DNA from: Bimuria novae-zelandiae CBS 107.79
Taxonomy: Eukaryota > Ascomycota > Dothideomycetes > Pleosporales > Didymosphaeriaceae
DNA length: 64,000 nucleotides
Direction of reading: 5' to 3'
Assembly (NCBI GenBank): GCA_010015655.1
Contig: ML976694.1
Span: 373,290-437,289, forward strand
Shown: in pieces, positions 1 through 13,100 of the stretch
How the letters are laid out: every line of letters starts with the position of its first letter
How positions within the stretch are numbered: the first letter of the stretch is position 1
Program-made: the position numbers and the translations under genes
Notes under the pieces: generated by a model
Seen by the model: the letters and a program-made list of their open reading frames with translations, nothing else
Databases searched by the model: none
Told to the model about the DNA's origin: nothing

Positions 1-1195
1 TCTAGGACGAAGCTGTGGAGGCAGATACATATATACGAAACCGCACTAATACAGGACCTACAATCGATAAAAAGCAAGTCAGTCCTAAAGAGGCTTTCAC
101 GGGAAAGACGCCATCTATTAACTACATTCGTGTATAAGGGAGCAAGTGCTACTCCTACATCTACCCTAAGATAATTCTAGCAGATTAACGACACGACAAG
201 CTTATAGACCGCGGTAGAGTTGGAGTATTTATAGGCTATTCTAAGATAACAAACAAGCAGTTCAAGTTCTATTCGCCAGAACTAGGATACACCTTAAGAT
301 CAAGCCGCATATCAGTGGACGAACACACGCCTGGAGGGAGGGTCGAACTACGGTTGCGAAACATCCCAGCTAGATCACAGGGAACGCAAAATACTATGCC
401 AGACCGAAAACCAAGAGGAAGACCAAGGAAAGATCCTACTCCTACTAAATTAACTACTGCTCAATTGACTCCCGCTTAACCAGCTCCTGCAGAACTGACA
501 GAACAAGCCGCTGTAGAACAAATAGAACCACTAACTATAGACAAGATAGAACCACTAACTGCGGAGCAAATGGAACTATCGCCTGCAGAACAAGTGGAAC
601 CAACTCCCGAGCTAATCAAGCGTAGAAGAGGAAGACTAAGGAAGCTAAACGCTGCTCTTCCTATAGCTCTGCCTTAAGGTGAGCGAGTACCCAACCTAGT
701 AAACAAAGAGCCTAGAAAACCTATCGAAGTCTTGCTAGAAGCTCTACAATACTTTACAAGAGGGTCCAAACGCAAGAGGTCTAGCGAAGACACTATAGAA
801 GATAAAAGATTCTAGAAAATTATTAAAGCTATGCTAGCACGAGTCGACTTTACGGACAAGTAAGCACAGACTTTCGAGAAAGCCTTTCTAGCAACTAAGA
901 TTGCAGGAATTCGGATTTCCTAGACATATTAACAAGCTATCCACGACCTAAAGTATAAAAATTAATAAAAAGCAGCAGTGCTAGAGGAGATAATCTTACT
1001 AATAGAAAATAAAACCTAGGAAGAAGTCTTACCGGCAAAAGACGCGAACATAGTTAACTTAAAGTAGGTTTTTATAATTAAGACTAAGCTAGACAGGATA
1101 GTTAAATTATTTAAGGCACGCCTTATAGCAAGGGGTTTTACCTAAGTATAGGATATTAACTATAACAAGACCTTTACGCTAACTATCCGCATAGA
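1..1195 (+). mobile_element. Copia retrotransposon fragment, RIP-decayed, cut by left window edge
   Basis: Plus-strand translation gives the Copia integrase C-terminal part (DRGRVGVFIGYS at about 206-241), a proline/glutamate-rich linker with repeated EQ-x-EP units (about 500-610), and the start of reverse transcriptase (FKARLIARGFT at about 1112-1144). Several in-frame stops interrupt it, mostly TAG or TAA as expected from C-to-T or G-to-A decay. Coding similarity stops near 1195, where unrelated sequence begins, so the element was cut by a later event. The linker region is less decayed than its ends. No LTR is visible. Confidence 0.75.
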
Positions 1196-1339
1196 TACCC
1201 ATAGGGAAGGTAGCTAACCCTATAATATTAGGTCTATAATTTAATGCGCGCGTATACGTACGCGCTATATAATAAGAGTAGTAGCGTATACGCACACTAA
1301 ATCTCTCTATATAGTATAACTAGTAGGGCCTAGTATACA

Positions 1340-1690
1340 CCCCCTCTAGGCAATTACTAGAGCTAGAGCTTACATGCCCCGCCCTGGCCAAGCTCCTATC
1401 TATAAGGATAAGACACGGCAACTACGCCTGGTACTATAAAAAGTTTAAGTATAATAAGGAGACCCTTACGTGCACCTATAGAGTAGACTTAGCCCTAGAC
1501 TATATTATACACTACCCACGAATAGTGCGACGCTTTAACTATTAGCCGTAACGCCTAACACATCCCCTAATAGATACTAGAGAAGGAATATAGTACCTTA
1601 GGGCGCTAAGCCTAGGAGAATACGCAACCCTTCTTATACTTAGTATTAATAATAGCACACGTTAGTAAGTAACTAGCTAACTATGTTATA
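1340..1690 (+). mobile_element. Tad-like non-LTR retrotransposon (LINE) 3' fragment
   Basis: The plus-strand reading contains RIRHGNYAWYYKKF followed by LTCTY...HYPRI. This resembles the end of fungal Tad/I-type LINE proteins, where an 'RTGHGD-YH-RF' stretch precedes a CxC...H...C metal-binding knot. The expected cysteines and histidine are partly replaced in the way C-to-T decay predicts. Only the C-terminal end of ORF2 is recognisable. Limits are approximate, and 1196-1340 and 1690-2430 hold only TA-rich sequence that I could not assign. Confidence 0.45.
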
Positions 1691-2431
1691 GGTAAGCGGA
1701 CGCAAACCCTTACTTTAGGTAAAGTAGATACGCTACCTGCTTATAACTTACTAAGGTATCTACTATATAAGACTTAGCTCTCTTTTTTGTATACCTATAT
1801 GCGTGTATATATCTTTCCTTACCTCTAATAAGTCTTGGCATGCTTTTGTACAGGACTAGGGGTAGTTAGAAGGCCACCCCTTTTCCCACTATTATTATAT
1901 AAAGGCTAGATTAAACAGCTGAGTTGCCCCTATCTAGAGAGGGATAGCAGCAAGAGAGGCCGCTCCTATAGTAGTAGTAGCACTAGCATAAGTGGCCCTT
2001 ACTAAGTGCAGGGCACGTCTACATACCCCCTAGGAGGTTATATAGGACGTAAAACCAATACTACTACTACTACTATATATAAGAGGGGTAAACCTTACCG
2101 TCTATTTCTCTTTCTACTGTCCCTAGATTCCGATGGATGGTCGCGCCGTCCGTGGATAGTACACCTTCTATAATCTTGGCAGGATAGTATGTCTTGGCTA
2201 GATAGTACATTACGTGACCTTGGTTACGCGACCCCGCTAAGTGTTACTTTTACTAAGGCCTATTAGTCCTTCGCGTTCTATATATGTTTAGATCCTAACA
2301 TTACCTCCCCTCTTTTAGATAGCGTTCTTAGTATCCTTGTTCCGCGCCCCCTGGCTATAGATATAGTTATTGTATATAAATACTTGCGTGAGTTGCTATT
2401 TTCGTGTTCTAGTCTTAATACCTTCCTAACC

Positions 2432-2980
2432 ATGCCTAAGGATCCTAAGCCCTATAAAGCGCGCGCGCCTCGCAAGAAGACTTTAACCTAAGAGTAACGT
2501 AATTATATTTACCATGTTAAAGAGAGTAGTAGGGAGATGCCTTTTTATTACGGTCGCTACGAAAAGCTAAATATTTGTTATTTTATAGATACTGTATCTA
2601 GTTATTATGCTGGTTGTATTGCTGCAAGGAGCGAATGCGAATTATTTATTCTTAAAGAGAAGTGGGAGAAGGTAGAGGATAAGGAACGTAAAAAACGATT
2701 AGCGTTGGCTTGCGCTAAGGAAGAAGTATTACGCGATTAATAAGAACTTACTTACTATAAGCGTAAGTTATTAGAAATTAAGAGTTGTAAGAGGTTATTC
2801 GCGTGTTAAGATAGGAAGTTACTAGACGCCTAGAATAAGGTGTAAGAGACGGAGAGCTCGAGTGTAGATACTCCGTTTTAAAATAATTTCTTTACTAATC
2901 TAGGCTGGTTATAGGCTAATAATCCCCTTCCTAATCTATTAATAGATCTTCTTCTTAACGAATTTTTATCGGGTTCTCCT
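2432..2980 (+). pseudogene. Decayed repeat-encoded ORF with remnant Cys-rich motif
   Basis: A reading frame starting at the ATG at 2432 continues through several stops and includes an open stretch at 2537-2740. Its translation has a remnant Cys motif (C-x13-C-x8-C) followed by a highly charged helical segment rich in K, E and R. It resembles small repetitive fungal proteins with a zinc-knuckle-like module and may be an accessory or gag-like ORF of the neighbouring Gypsy-type element. The frame is inactive. I do not recognise the family with certainty. Confidence 0.35.
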
Positions 2981-2984
2981 TTAA

Positions 2985-3575
2985 TCGTTCCTGATTCCTT
3001 CTTGTGGTCTAACAATAGTATTATACTAATAATTAGTAATAGTTTCTAAGGTTTGCTTCTAGTTCCTATGTGTTTTCTAAGTGTGGGTATCCTTTCCACT
3101 TAATTAGATATATTCGTGGCTGATTCGTGTGTCGTAGTATCTTTTTAACTTCGAATTCGGTTTCTTCCTCTAGCTAGTAATAGAAGGTTATTTTAACTAG
3201 TGTTTTAGGGTCTGCAGGTTCGAGTTAGTCTATATAGAATACCGGGTGTATCTTTACGTCTGACGATAGTTCCAATTAGTAGTTAACTAGTGATATTTGT
3301 TTAATAATAAAAAATAGCCCGACCTTAACATAATCTAGTTTCTTGTACTTTTTCTTCTAGGTTTAAAGATTTTTCGTAAGCAGATATGCTTTATCCCCCT
3401 TCTTTAGCTAAGGTGCCGTTTTTCTTTTTTGGTTCGTGTAGGAAATGCTTTGCTGTTAAGCTTTCTTAAGGTTCTTTTAGAGTTATTAATATATTTCTTT
3501 TATTTTTATAGCCGTGTTGATGGCTTCTTCCGTTCTAATAGTAGTAGGAAATATCTAATTAAAGAGATATAAATA
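2985..3575 (-). mobile_element. Gypsy (chromovirus-type) pol fragment: integrase C-terminus and chromodomain
   Basis: On the minus strand the translation, across several stops and frame ambiguities, shows the integrase tail with KVGPFFIIKQI (GPY/F-type module), then HPVFYIDLLEP, then a chromodomain-like EFEVKKILRH...YLIKW. This order is diagnostic of fungal chromovirus Gypsy elements. Decay is of the TpA-rich RIP type. The coding trace ends exactly where the Copia LTR at 3576 starts. I could not find the rest of this Gypsy copy beyond the Copia element at 8901, so truncation or rearrangement is likely. Confidence 0.7.
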
Positions 3576-3800
3576 TATTAGATTTAATAGTGTTCTGTCA
3601 CTTTGAGATAATGCAATGATGAGAATTTAATAGATGTGATAATTAATTAATAATGTTCGTGTTCTATCTATATCTGGAATGCAGATGTGTGCGAGGCTCT
3701 AATTAAGTACCACTATAGCGCTAGCCCTATTTAGAATAGTACAAAAGAGAGAGTGCTCCAGCCTTATATCCATAATAAATAGAGGCCATATAATTAAACA
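3576..3800 (-). repeat. 3' LTR of Copia family C
   Basis: This 225-bp LTR starts TATTAGATTT (TG decayed to TA) and ends AAACA. It matches 8676-8900 along its whole length, and most differences I saw are C/T or G/A transitions. The polypurine-tract complement CACCCCC follows at once. Confidence 0.85.
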
Positions 3801-6800
3801 CACCCCCTTAGCTTAGGCTTATCCTTAAGCTGGACCTTCGCATTATTTATCTATCTATTATTCTAACTTAAAGGCCTCTATCCTCTGCTATAGATCCTGC
3901 AGGGTAACCTCTTAATTAGTAATCTTGTCTAATATATCTTTAAGTCCTAGCTTATTCAGAAACTTGCTCTATTTGTTTACTGGCAGGGCCTTTGTGAGTC
4001 TATCTATAACTATGTCCTCTAAGCGTTAATAGTCTACCTTAATTTTCCTAAGTGTGACTTCTTGTCTTAGCTAGTAATTATAGATATCTATATGGCGGAG
4101 CTTGGTCTGCAGCTTTGCGATCTCTTTAGTAATTAGGCAAATAGTTTATTAATTATCGTAGTTAATTATAATTGGGTGATTGCTTATAGCGATCTAGAGC
4201 TCCTAGAGTAATCGTAAAGTGAAGATGGCCTCCTTAGCCACTTGTAAAAGCGCTAGAAGTTCGGCCTCTATTATTAATGTAGTAACTATATCTTGCTTAC
4301 TTGCTTTCCACGCAATTAGGCCGCTAAATAGCTTAATAATATATCCTTGTAAACTTTTACGATTAAGTATATTATCTGTAAAGGATACGTTGCTTGCCAC
4401 TTCTAGAGTATCTACACCCCTAAGCTAAAGACCTAGTGATTTGGTATTAGCAAGATAGAGGAAAACTTAGTTAGCAGCTACTTAATACTCTTCGCTTAGG
4501 TTAGATAAGAATCGTAATAATCTAGAGCTTGTAAAGGCGATATCTAGTCGAGTTATAACTATAGTATAGAGAATTAATCCGACTTTGCGCTAGTATTAAT
4601 TAATCTTACTCTTACTAGCTAGTCCTGTTCTTGGGAGTAATTCAATTAAACCCATCGGGGTATTGTGGCGAATCTCATGATAATCGATAAGGCGCGATAT
4701 TTTATTAATGTATAATGCTTATAAAAGCCAGATCTTTCTATTTAAGCAGTCCCTAATAATTTTAATTCTTAGAAACTATTGCAGGTCTTTCCCGCTAGTG
4801 AGAGTAAATTTAGTTCTTATCTCTTTAATAGCTGCTTTTGCTGCAGACTCGTGATTCTTCTAATAGGCAATAATAAGATTATCTACATAGAAGAAGATAA
4901 TAATGCCGTCCTTAATAAGGTAGCATGGCTCGTGGGGCACTATTTTAAAGCCAATATCACGGAGCGTTAATGTGAACTCTCTTTACTAGAGTAGTGGAGA
5001 TATGCGTAGTCTATATAGTGCTTTATATAGTTTAAGGACTATGCCTACTTGCGAGTATCTGCGGGGCATTCTTATGTAGATTTCTCTGTCCAGCTTTGCG
5101 TGAACAAACGCGTTCGTAACGTTATATTAGATAAGCTCTAGGTTGAACCAAGCTATAATTACTATAAGCATGCGAAAGGATTGTCCTATAAGTATTATAG
5201 CGTAGGTTTCTTGCGAGGTTAGGTACTACTATTAATTACCCTGCACTACCAGTCTTGCCTTGCACTTCTATAGTTAATAGTGTTTATTAAACTTATAGGT
5301 GTATACCCACATATAGTTAAGGATTTAATGGCCTGCTGCCTTTACTAGAGCTGCTACGACCTCGCTCCAAGACTTTATTTTCTTATGGCTCTATAGATGG
5401 GAACGTTCTGCTTCCTTCTATATATTATAAAAAGGGTGATCTTCGAGCTTGCTTTGGCATATGGGTGGCTCTGGAAGCACGCTTCGATGTGGCTTCTTGC
5501 CTAATATAATTATTCGTTAAAGCTACGCCTTATTAAGAATCTTGCCTTTGTATTTACCGTTGCTACTGGCTTTAGTGCCTGCCATAAAGGCTGTGGCCTA
5601 TGCGCTTATTTGCAACTGCCCTGTTTATAACTCTTAGGGTAGTCTAGCTTAATCGCCTCCTACTATTAGTTGTGCAAGGAGTGTCACTAGTGGCGGTGTT
5701 AATAGAGGCGTTGGATATTCGTACCTAGCTCTCCTGCCTTAATTATACTTAGGAGCGCTTTTAACCTCTTCCTCTAGCGCTTTACTAATTGTCTTATCCT
5801 TAAAGAAGGACTCGGTGGCTTACTCTTATTAAGGTAAAGAAGGTAGCTTTACTAATTACACCTAGGCCGCTATTTCTTCTAATGTGTTATGTATAAGGTT
5901 GTCTACTAGGTCTTTGGTTTTGCCTAAGAATATAGTATCCTCGTTAAAAATTACATCGCGAGTACTAATTGTCTTTGCTAGAGAAGGAATCTATATTCTC
6001 TAGATATTAGTTAATTTATAACTAACTAAATAACCTATCTATGCTTTAGGATCCAGTCGCTGGAGCTTGCTCTTACCACGTTTAGTGTTATTAGTTATAG
6101 TAAAGGTCTTGTAGCTATAGGCTTTTAAGTGAGCTTAATTAGGCTTCTTTAGTTGGGTGACAATGCCGTTCTGAAAGGCTACTATTGTAAAGAACACTTT
6201 ATATAGAGATTGCTATCGATTGGCGTAGTTTGGCGTTTAATTATACAGGTAGACTACGGCTCGGGTGATCTTAGGCTATATTTGCCAAGGTAGGTTAGAG
6301 TTAAGTTATATCGCGCGCGCTTTCTCTTTAATTATACCCCCTAAGCGTTTAGCTTCTCTATTTTGTGCTTAAGTATCTAGTGCTAAAGGCTTAATCTTGA
6401 TATCTTGCGCTAAGTACTACTTCTTAACGTTTGCCTTAATAGAGAAGATCTCGTTATTAAATTTAATTACTTTTACTATAATATTATATTATACTTTTAT
6501 AAACTATACAAAGGTGCTAAGTAATTTAATAATTAAGCGTGCTGGGCGGTTATCCTTAAAGTAGTAGTCCTATGCAAAACTAGAGAATTAGTTAGTAATT
6601 AGTATTTAGCTCTTCTCTCTTATTAAGCTGTCTGCTTTATAGTTATGAAAGTCTATTACGACTCGCTCGCCAGGGCCTTTAGTTTGCTCCCTGGCTTGCT
6701 AGCGTATTTGCTATTTTAGTTTTGCTTTGCCGTAGGCGTTACATTTAACCATAGGGAGGCCTTTAATCTTTACTCCCTTAGATTGCTGCATAAGGTATTT

Positions 6801-8662
6801 AAGGGCCTAAGGGCCTAAATAGCCTAATCGTTAGTGCCAGGTCCACGCGTTTACCTTTTACGGTCTTTATTTAGTGCGTGTGTTAGTCTTGTGAGTGGCG
6901 TGCGTAGTATTAGTAGGAATACTACCTACTAGTCTTATTCTGTATTCTAGCACCTACTGTCCGTGTAACTCTTAAAGTTCTGCTAGCATAGTATTATCTC
7001 TTCTTTTTAGAGTCGTTGGGTTTGCCCTTATGTCCCACCAAAGGCCTTGCCTCTAGAGTAATTAAAACGATATAAGGTTACAGAGCAAATTAGGGCAATA
7101 GGCGATATTATTTAGCTATATTATTTAATTACCGCTTACACTCTATACGTTGAGATAGATGGTCCCGTATCCTTAGATCTATATTTGTGTATTCCCTGCC
7201 CATATAAAGTCTCCTGACGCCGGTGGCCGGTATAAGACAAAGCGATTAATGTTATTAAAGATATGGCAGGTTATGCCTAAATCGAGTATGGCTAAGCATC
7301 GCAATAGGTACGTGTTTAATTTATTATAGAAGGATACGACTTAGAAGCTTGCTAGGATTTTAGTAATCTTGCGTTTGTCTAGTTACTTATTATTAGCCTT
7401 AGTAATTCGAGTTGGAGTGGGAGTATGTGATAATTTAATTCTAGGTGTTTAAGACTTTAGTCTTTTCACCTTCCTTATTTTATCTTATAGATGTGAATTA
7501 TTTTGGATTCTGTATTATACCATATCTATAAAGCTAGGTCGTGGCCTAAACCACTCTGGTGCATGATCTAGATATGCGTAGAAGTAGTCTTTTAGACTAT
7601 GCCTTTGTTTATAAGCAGGGCATTTTTTGCCTTTAACTATTATTATATCCTCTATTAAAGACTGCTTGGATATGGTGCTTTAACTAAAGGATCGTTTTTA
7701 TCGAGGTCTCCCCTGTTTACGTTAGTTATTCGTGGAAGATGGCGCGTCTTTAGTAGCGTAAGAGGCGTCCCTGTTAGTGCCTAGGGTGGATGCACTACTA
7801 GTAGCGAGAGATAGCTTACTAGTAGTAAAGGTGCCCCTATACTGTTTGCCCTTAATTAGGTGGAGTATTACTATATATTCTTAGAAGCGTTTTATTATCT
7901 CCTTCCTTATTATATCTGCGTCTCGGCGTCTAGTTTCTTGAAAGGACACACCCTAAGTAGGAGCAGCCTTTATAATTGTAGTTAGGAAGTCCTTTATAGT
8001 ATTATAGATTAATTATACTTTAGTAATATTATTCGTCTCTGCTTTTATAGCTGCCTAATTATACTTAGTCAGCCAGGTATCCTAGTTTAAGGGTTATCTT
8101 ATTAGCTTAAGGGCCTATAGGTATCGTGCTCTTACTCTATCCCGCTCGTCTTCTTTATTAACGCCTATAGTCTGTGTTAGAGACGTAATCTATTACTAGA
8201 TTTACTCTCTAGGCTTGCAGCAGTTGCGTTACAGGTGTGGTAATATAGTGGATTAGATATAAATAATCACTTTCTTAAGACTTAATCTCTCCTTGCGGTA
8301 TTCCTTGTCCTTTATCTTATAGTCTTTAAGCTGTATCTTATAGAACTTAATATCCTCCTTATATGCCTTAAGTCCTGAATTTGATAGCTCTAATAGGCGT
8401 GTTGGAGGGTTCTGTTAATCGTCGTCGTTTACGCGGATAATTGGTTGGTAACTTGCTATTTCTGGCGGCGACGGCGGTGTCGGCCTTTTGCGTGGGAGTT
8501 TGGCTCCATCTAGGTTAATAATAGGCTATATATCTATTAGTTCGCATCGCGCTTTTAGCTGCAGCAGCTATAGTGTGTAGTTAGTGTAATTAGTTAATAT
8601 AATTGTTGAGTCGCGGAGTGTTAACAGCGACATTATCCTTTCTTAAGGTTTAGTTAAGGCAG

Positions 8663-8675
8663 TGAGACTCTTAAT
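8663..8675 (-). other. Primer-binding site of Copia family C (tRNA-Lys-CUU anticodon-arm type)
   Basis: Read on the minus strand, ATTAAGAGTCTCA directly follows the 5' LTR. It is complementary to GAGACUCUUAAU, the anticodon arm typical of eukaryotic tRNA-Lys(CUU), starting at tRNA position 39. The same 23-nt leader recurs in the plus-strand copy at 60032. The tRNA assignment is from my knowledge of tRNA sequences and is not a search result. Confidence 0.5.
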
Positions 8676-8900
8676 TGTTAGATTTAATAGTGTTCTGTTA
8701 CTTTGAGATAATGCAATAATGAGAATTTAATAGATGTGATAATTAATTAATAATATTCGTGTTCTATCTGTGTCTAGAATATAAATGTGTGCGAGGCTCT
8801 AAATAAGTGCTATTATAGCGCTAGCCCTATTTAGAATAGTACAAAAGAGAGAGTGCTCCAGCCTTATATCTACAACAGATAGAGGCCATATAATTGGACA
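8676..8900 (-). repeat. 5' LTR of Copia family C
   Basis: This 225-bp LTR starts TGTTAGATTT and ends TTGGACA. Read on the minus strand it begins TGTCCAATTA, close to the TGTCCGATTA start of the LTR at 59809. The primer-binding site adjoins it at 8663-8675. Confidence 0.85.
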
Positions 8901-10018
8901 ATAATCTAGTCCACGAAACAAGCTTTCCAAGATACTTTATTAAAACGGAAGGAGAGCTAAAAGCCTAGGCTAGCTTACTATAATAAAGTACGCGATAAGG
9001 AAAATATTAATAAAACTACTAAAGTAAATAAAGTCTATTAGTTTAGAGTGCGTATACTAAATTTTATAATTTAGTATATATAAAGTAGGTCCTTTGCTAC
9101 GTAAGCCGTCCCTAATAAGGTATATAGAACTATTAAATAGCTCCTCTTTTTGTAATAGATCTTACATAGCTAGTAATATACTTCGCTATAGTCTAAATTT
9201 ACCTTATATTAATAAATCTACGACTCCTTAATCTTTATGCTAATAACTTACTTATAATAAGGTCTTATTTTAGTCCTTATGAGCTATTTACTATTATGCT
9301 AAATATTCTCCTAATTAATATTAAATTTATATTATAAAGTATCTGTTCGGTCGTCTAGTATGGCTTTAGAGGTAGTAAGAGTAAAGCAAGGAACATTATT
9401 AACACACGTAGAAGGAAGTAATTAGGATAGAGATTATAATATAGATAGCACGGGGCTTAAAGCCCTACTAAAAGACATAATCGCGTGGGAGTAAGTACAT
9501 TAGGACGCATAGTAATAGTTTAGGTTATTATAGAATTATTGTAGAGGCTTTCGCGTAATTCATCGCTAGAACCGCACGCTAGTTCCACTAGCGCCTTGGC
9601 TGCCTTCCTTATAATAAAAGCTACCCCTGCCTCTACCTCTATATTCGCACCCCGTACGTAGCTCGCGATAGTAATGTAATCTACTCTCGGATTAAGCTCC
9701 GTTAGAAAGAATTAATCTAGCCCCTTAAACAGCTTCTTTTCCTAAAAAAGCCAACACCTACCCAGACAGACCGGCCGCTGCGGTCGGTCGGTCTAATGAG
9801 AATTGCCGGTCGGTCGGTCTGAGGTCTGGTAGACCGACTGAGTCCGTCTGTCAGACAGTCTGTCTGTTAGCCACACTGGGTATTATTCCTCGATTCCATT
9901 GAATTCTATAGTAAAGAGACGACAATAGCAGAAAGGAGAAAGTAAATGCCAGGAATAGCAGGGATAGCGGTCCATATATCCCATAAGGCTGCCAAGGAGA
10001 AGAGGCTGCAATGGGGGC
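8901..10018. other. Unassigned TA-rich repeat DNA
   Basis: This stretch lies between two Copia elements. It is TA-rich with no convincing coding trace on either strand. The exception is the GC-rich foldback region at 9760-9881, and the last 140 bases before the next LTR, which are less decayed than their surroundings. Confidence 0.5.
9760..9881. repeat. GC-rich foldback island in TA-rich DNA
   Basis: The segment begins ACCCAG and ends CTGGGT, so its ends are inverted repeats. Inside are stacked CGGT/ACCG and GTCTGTC/GACAGAC motifs able to fold on themselves: AGACCGGCCG faces CGGTCGGTCGGTCT across three bases. It is not RIP-decayed, unlike the DNA on both sides. It may be a small MITE-like element or a regulatory piece of a larger repeat. 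Confidence 0.4.
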
Positions 10019-10023
10019 GCGAT

Positions 10024-10157
10024 TATAAGGAAGGGAAGACGGCTGCGTTGATTTCTCTATTATAGAGATATCCTATATATATATAGACGTTGGATCCTGC
10101 CAAGAGTCTAGGCATGGAACCTGATAGAATCGAAGCTAATAGAATTATACCGTAACA
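10024..10157 (-). repeat. 3' LTR of Copia element A
   Basis: This 134-bp LTR begins TATAAGGAAGG where its partner has TGTGAGGAAGG. The differences from 20216-20349 are transitions. It is preceded by the target duplication GCGAT. Confidence 0.9.
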
Positions 10158-13100
10158 CACCCCCCCAGCTGCAGTAAACAACAAAGCTAACTTTTTAAGA
10201 TATTAATCTAAATCTCCTAAATAGTCGCACCCCCTAATCTTCTTGTTAATACTAGGTAAAAAAGTCACTAGGTTCTAGTACGTTGTTATTATTAGTAAAT
10301 GGTCCCTTTAGCTGCTCTGTGATATCTGTAAGGCCTAGCTATTTAATAAAGTTACTATGTTTCTGCCAAACCAGTGTCTTTATAAGACCGTTAGCAGGTA
10401 TTTAATTTATAGACTTCTAATTAATCTATAGCTTCCCAGCATCTACTTCCTATCGTAGCCATATCTAATAGGTGTTAACATGTCTTAGCTTCGTATAAAG
10501 CCTATCCTTAGTCTTATTAACAATCCCTACAGTCTGCTAATTATCGCAGTATAAGATAGGCAAGATCTCTAGCTAAAAGCGTACGTAATTAAATATTTTA
10601 TTCTACTATTCTATCTTACTCCCAGTAGTTAATAGAGCGAGCAATTTAGCCTTAGTAGTTAATTTTATAACTAAGCGCTGTAAGGTCGATTTCCAGTTAA
10701 TTAGTAGTCTATATAGCTTAAACAAGTAGCCTTGTAAGCTTTAACGCGTATTAGAATTATTAGTATATGCTGCGTTAGATGCTCCGTAGAATAGTGGCTC
10801 TATTCCAGCTCTAGGATCGTCCTCGGGCGTCTTACAGAGATATATCGTGTTCTCTGTACCTAGCCGTGATGCCCCGATGGCTAGATGCCTTATGCTAACT
10901 AGATATTGCCATACGTGCTTAGTAGCGTTTAAATGTTTCTATTCTGGATTCTATAGATGGCGTGCCAGTACTAAGTGTGCTCGGGCGACATTAGGCCGTG
11001 TAAACGTCGAGATATAGGCTAGTAAGCCTACTAATTACTAATAAGTATAGGTATGTTAAGAACTTAGTTCTTTAGTGCTTAGAGCTAGATAATTCTCTAC
11101 TAGCGGTACTACTAGATAGACCTTGTGCGTATGTACGAGGTTAAACTTTGTTATAATCTTATTAATAAAGGAATCTTAAATTAGCCAGATTTTCCCTTTT
11201 AACTAATCCCTTATAATTTGTATACCTAGGAACTACCTTAGTTCTCCTAGGTAGCGTAGCTCGTACCTAGCTCGCAGGCTTTATTCGAACTAACTATGGT
11301 GTGCTAGATTGTCTAGTGTATAAGGACTACGATATTGTTAATATAGAAAAAGATAATTAGGCTCTCGCTAGTAAATAAGTAGGGTACTTCCTTAACTAAA
11401 AACACCCCTTGCTTTTGCAACTATCGAGCTCTACGTTTATAGCTTTACGAAACTCTGCGCCGAATAGGTGCTTCTCTAGATCCTTCCATCGCTTTGGTGG
11501 AGGCGGTAGCTAATCGCGATATAGCCTAGTTTTAGGAAGCTTACTAAATAGCTTTTCTAGCGCGAATAGGTTAACAGCCGCAGCAAACGTAGCGAAGTAG
11601 TCTCTAGGTGTCTTATTATTTCTATCTTTACGTCTACTACTAGATATAATATTACTAGCGTTAATAATGCTGCTAATCTCGTCTCGTCTACGCGCGTTGT
11701 TTAAACGTTAATTTAGTACTTTGTCTCCTTCTACTAGTGGTTGCCAGCCGCGAGGGAGCTCGACTTTATTATCTACTATTTAAATAGACTACTAATTTCT
11801 AGCTAATATCTAATTATCGTTTAATGTAGCACCAGGCTCTAGCGTATTTTTTAGTATTAAAAGTCCGCGCTACTTAAATAACTCTACTTTTACTACCTTT
11901 ATTATCTACTGCTAGCGTATTAGCTTACTTAAAAGCTGCGCCTTAGCGCTATCCTTATCTTTTAAAGTTAATATATTTATTCGCGAATTGCCCTAAGTTA
12001 TAATAGATGGCTGATTAATCTCTAGGTCCTCTAGCTTATCTAACTCCTTAATATCTAGTACTATTACTACTGTGCGTAGCGTCTTCTTCTTAGTATACAC
12101 CTTATTAGGAGTGTATAGCTTTAATGGCATAAGGACCACATTTCTAGTCCTAATGACTCTGCCCAGTGTTGGCATCTAAATGCGATAGATATTTGTTAAA
12201 TTGTATCTAACTAGGTATTCTATTAAAGCACGAGATTCTAGCTTCTCTCCGCGCTTTAACTACTAATTAAGGACGTACGCTCGTGCTCCTATAATACTAA
12301 AATAAGCTACTAATAGCTTTACACCTCTAATAATCTAATAGGGCGTTCGCTAGTTAAGCGATTTAGTAGGTATGCGATTAAGTAGATAGACAGTCGCTAT
12401 AACGCATTTATTTAATAGCTCCTTTAGTAAGTCTACTTTAAGCCTAATAGCTCTTGCACGAATAATAATTAAGTAGCTAGCTTTCTCTATTATCCTATTC
12501 TACTCTTTTGTATATTTTACACGCGGTTCGACACTATCCCTAGATCCTTAAAGATATTAAGTAGCTTAGAATAGCCTTATTTACTATTAAGTCGTACGAT
12601 AGCTACATGCGCGCGAAATTAGCGCTATAGTTTAGTTAGTGGTCTTTACGCTACTTATTAAAGCGTTATAAAGCTTTTATTAGGTAGGTAATAAGCTTCG
12701 TGCCACTTGCTATACTAATTAATAGCGTAGAAGAGCTATAGATCTTTATTATAGCAACGCTCGGTGCGCTCCCTTAGCTATATAAGGTCTATTCCTAATT
12801 AATAGAATGGACGCTCTATTGGCTTACGTGGAGCTTTCCTGCTAATAAACTTGTATAGCTTTGTCTCTATATAGACCTTATAGTCTATCTACATCGGCGC
12901 GTGCTGCTTACTAAGCTATATTCTATTAACGCTTTCTAGCAGATAAGTAATTACCTTTTAATTTACATGGCTAAATACTCCATAAGCTTTTATTACGCTT
13001 ACGCTTAGTAGCTTCCTACTAGTATAAAACAGTCTAGGTTAATACTAAGTTGCGTAGAGTTCTAGCGGCGGTCGATCGTTATAATCTAAGTCTATTAGCC

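Larger units (their letters stand above)
3576..8900 (-). mobile_element. Full-length Copia LTR retrotransposon relic (family C), RIP-decayed
   Basis: Two direct repeats of 225 bp (3576-3800 and 8676-8900) bound this 5.3-kb element. A CACCCCC tract at 3801, the complement of a polypurine tract, touches the left LTR, and a primer-binding site touches the right LTR, so the element runs right to left. Internal minus-strand translation shows a gag start near 8640 (MSLLTLRDS) and, toward the left end, the reverse transcriptase core at 4869-4905 read as FFYVDN, a decayed YVDD. Stops are frequent, so it cannot act autonomously. The flanking pentamers differ (AAATA and ATAAT), so I see no target duplication. 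Recombination with another copy or later decay could explain that. A related copy in opposite orientation starts at 59809. Confidence 0.85.

Noticed and set aside
4203..4428. Overlapping ORFs of 65 and 69 aa
   Set aside because: They lie within the RNase H/RT part of the Copia family C relic; they are fragments between RIP stops, not genes.
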